From the NCBI GenBank assembly GCA_016929035.1, contig JAFGJP010000148.1, positions 1 through 6,619 on the forward strand: a stretch of 6,619 bases of DNA, in the 5' to 3' direction. This DNA comes from Candidatus Auribacterota bacterium. Lineage in GTDB: Bacteria > Auribacterota > JAFGBW01 > JAFGJP01. Positions 5,351-6,619 of the stretch are shown here, one piece after another. The position numbers and the translations under genes are program-made. How positions within the stretch are numbered: the first letter of the stretch is position 1; each line of letters starts with the position of its first letter. Under the pieces are notes generated by a model. That model made no database searches. It was not told where the DNA came from and was given only the letters and a program-made list of their open reading frames with translations.

Positions 5351-6514
5351 ATGGCAACAAAATTTAACTACCGTATTTCCATAATCTTATTCGTCTTTTT
5401 CGTATTCTTTCTTGATAAAAATGTTCCCGCGGTGACAACAAAAACCCGCATTTCCCCGCCGGATTTCGAAAAAATCCGCATTTTACTGGACTCCGGACAA
5501 AAAAGGGTGTTCAAAATTTCCTACAACTCAAGATTTCCTGTTAATGTGATTGTTGATAATGAACTGGCTTTCCGCGTTGAGGATAAATCCTTTTCTCTTT
5601 CCTCTGACGGGAAGCATCTGAAAATCGGGCACATTTCCGTTAAAGGCTCATCTGTCCAGTTTCAGTTGCGGGGGACTGAGGATTATTTTACTTATAAAAA
5701 CTATAAATTTTTTTATTCCATGCAGGCCGTCATCGATTCTGACGGCAAAACTTATCTCATACACATGCTTCCTCTTGAAGATTACATCTCTCGCGTCCTT
5801 TTAGGTGAAATGCCGAGGAAAGCCCATGAGGAAGCTCTGAAGGCCCAGGCCATCGCTTCACGCACGTACTGCTGCTACAATATTCTTGAGCGGCGCATTT
5901 TCCCTTATGACCTCACACTTGAATCCCAGGCCTTTGGCCCGAATGAAGGCATCCAACCTTCTGTTCAGGCCACCTCCGGCATGGTCATCACTCTTCGCGA
6001 ACATATTGTTCCCGCTTTCTTCCATACAAACTGCGGCGGATTTACCGAATATTCTGTCAATGTCTGGCGGACATATTACCATTACTCGCAGATCATTGAA
6101 TGTCCCTACTGCCGAAATTCGAAGCATTTCTCCTGGAAAGCGAAATTTTCCTATTCTGAAATAGAACGCCTCCTTCGAAAAGGAGGTTACAACATCTCTC
6201 CCGTCACAGCTGTGTTCACCTACAGCGTTAATCCGAAGACCCACCGAACCACCCAGGTCATCGTCAAATCACCTCAAAGGGAACTGACTTTATCGGCCAA
6301 CACGTTCCGCCTGCTCGTTGATTCGCGAAAGCTCAAAAGCACCTATTTCTCCGTTACGAATTCTTCCGGCTATGCCGAGTTTGAAGGCCGCGGCTACGGC
6401 CACGGCGTCGGCATGTGCCAGGACGGCGCACAGGAAATGGCCAGGAAAGGATTTTCCGCAGAGGATATCCTTCGCTTTTATTTTCCAGAGACAAAAATCA
6501 AAAAGATCTATTGA
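5351..6514 (+). CDS. Exported SpoIID/LytB-domain peptidoglycan lytic transglycosylase
   Basis: This 387-residue protein belongs to the SpoIID/LytB (amidase enhancer) family; characterised members cleave peptidoglycan glycan strands stripped of stem peptides. Residues about 8-21 (IISIILFVFF-type core) form a signal peptide or N-terminal anchor. A family-like N-terminal beta region spans about 40-120. The core SpoIID domain begins near 121 (FYSMQAVIDSDGKTYLIHML). It contains LPLEDYISRVLLGEMP, with the presumed catalytic Glu153, and EALKAQAIASRTY (161-173). H225-T-N-C228-G-G and C251-P-Y-C254 probably form the zinc site described for this family. The C-terminal signature G-R-G-Y-G-H-G-V-G-M-C-Q (346-357) is followed by DILRFYFPETKI. 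The protein appears complete. No Shine-Dalgarno site is visible just before the ATG; the nearest purine run (AAAGAG) is about 15 nt away, so translation may be weak. In non-spore-formers such proteins act in wall remodelling or cell separation. It is divergent from the pilus operon, so a direct link is only speculative. Confidence 0.92.
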   Translation: MATKFNYRISIILFVFFVFFLDKNVPAVTTKTRISPPDFEKIRILLDSGQKRVFKISYNSRFPVNVIVDNELAFRVEDKSFSLSSDGKHLKIGHISVKGSSVQFQLRGTEDYFTYKNYKFFYSMQAVIDSDGKTYLIHMLPLEDYISRVLLGEMPRKAHEEALKAQAIASRTYCCYNILERRIFPYDLTLESQAFGPNEGIQPSVQATSGMVITLREHIVPAFFHTNCGGFTEYSVNVWRTYYHYSQIIECPYCRNSKHFSWKAKFSYSEIERLLRKGGYNISPVTAVFTYSVNPKTHRTTQVIVKSPQRELTLSANTFRLLVDSRKLKSTYFSVTNSSGYAEFEGRGYGHGVGMCQDGAQEMARKGFSAEDILRFYFPETKIKKIY

Positions 6515-6515
6515 A

Positions 6516-6529
6516 AGATTCAAGATAAA
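6516..6529. repeat. Heptamer pair AGATTCA-AGATAAA
   Basis: Directly after the SpoIID/LytB stop codon, AGATTCA (6516-6522) is followed in phase by AGATAAA (6523-6529). AGATTCA is identical to units in both heptamer arrays of the left-hand spacer. With only two units, it could be chance or a short relic of the same repeat family. Confidence 0.3.
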
Positions 6530-6619
6530 GGAAAAAACCTGATATTCTGATGCTCTTCATTTGAACCATGGGCTGAGAATTCAATACCTTCAAATTCTAC
6601 ATCGTATAAATTCAATAGC
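6520..6619 (-). CDS. Possible 3' end of a convergent gene (partial, unidentified)
   Basis: The minus strand is open from the window edge (frame entering at 6618) for 32 codons and ends at a TGA at 6522-6520. That is only 5 nt beyond the stop of the SpoIID/LytB gene, so the two would converge tail to tail. The peptide contains YDVEFEGIEFSAHGSNEEHQ, which has a protein-like mix of residues. An open run of this length is not unlikely by chance, and I do not recognise a family. Otherwise the segment 6515-6619 shows only the heptamer pair and no clear terminator. Confidence 0.3.
   Translation of the reverse strand, partial: LLNLYDVEFEGIEFSAHGSNEEHQNIRFFPLS

Noticed and set aside
5311..5367. Plus-strand 18-codon ORF overlapping the SpoIID/LytB start, a possible leader peptide
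   Set aside because: There is no Shine-Dalgarno site, and no regulatory codon run or attenuator hairpin is visible.
5858..6244. Minus-strand open frame of 128 residues opposite the SpoIID/LytB gene
   Set aside because: It lies wholly inside the SpoIID/LytB core with its conserved motifs, so it is a shadow.

Overview
The window carries an inner-membrane/outer-membrane assembly operon of the type IV pilus (T4P) / type II secretion (T2SS) superfamily. It also has one divergently transcribed SpoIID/LytB-type peptidoglycan enzyme gene, and two possible gene ends at the window edges. A secretin with a cleavable signal peptide and PilN/O/P-type envelope proteins imply a diderm (Gram-negative-type) bacterium. 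Coding GC is around 45-48% by hand count over part of the secretin gene. Shine-Dalgarno sites in the operon are mostly good, and the intergenic DNA has degenerate 7- and 8-bp tandem repeats. The lineage cannot be fixed from the sequence. An uncultured diderm phylum such as Omnitrophota would fit, but that is a guess.

Layout. Positions 1-74 (minus) hold the first 24 codons of a membrane protein, possibly NuoJ, behind the best sigma-70-like promoter in the window (104-131). Positions 132-510 are non-coding, with several families of short degenerate tandem repeats. Positions 511-5082 (minus) form a tight four-gene operon, read from right to left: a natural PilM-PilN fusion (3325-5082), PilO (2758-3312), a membrane-anchored PilP/GspC-like protein (2150-2755) and a PilQ/GspD-like secretin (511-2172). 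Gaps are 12 and 2 nt, then a 23-nt overlap. Positions 5083-5350 are a divergent intergenic region with a candidate promoter in each direction and two inverted repeats. Positions 5351-6514 (plus) encode an exported SpoIID/LytB lytic transglycosylase-like protein. The last about 100 bases may contain the 3' end of a convergent gene.

How the genes work together. The fusion supplies a cytoplasmic actin-like PilM domain joined directly to the single-pass PilN protein. PilN would pair with PilO through their similar transmembrane/coiled-coil/ferredoxin-like architecture. The PilP-like protein crosses the periplasm towards the N domains of the secretin. No ATPase, platform protein (PilC/GspF), prepilin peptidase or pilin lies in the window, so T4P and T2SS cannot be told apart from gene content. 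The PilM-PilN fusion (GspL architecture), the membrane-anchored PilP (GspC architecture) and the secretin without AMIN domains give the machine a T2SS-like layout on T4P-like sequences.

The most striking anomaly is inside the secretin gene. An in-frame stretch of about 310 bp (about 1081-1391) has about 33% GC against about 47% in its flanks, and its codon choice is sharply different (all five Ile codons ATA, all five Arg codons AGA/AGG). It encodes an extra hydrophilic segment of about 100 residues early in the secretin barrel domain.
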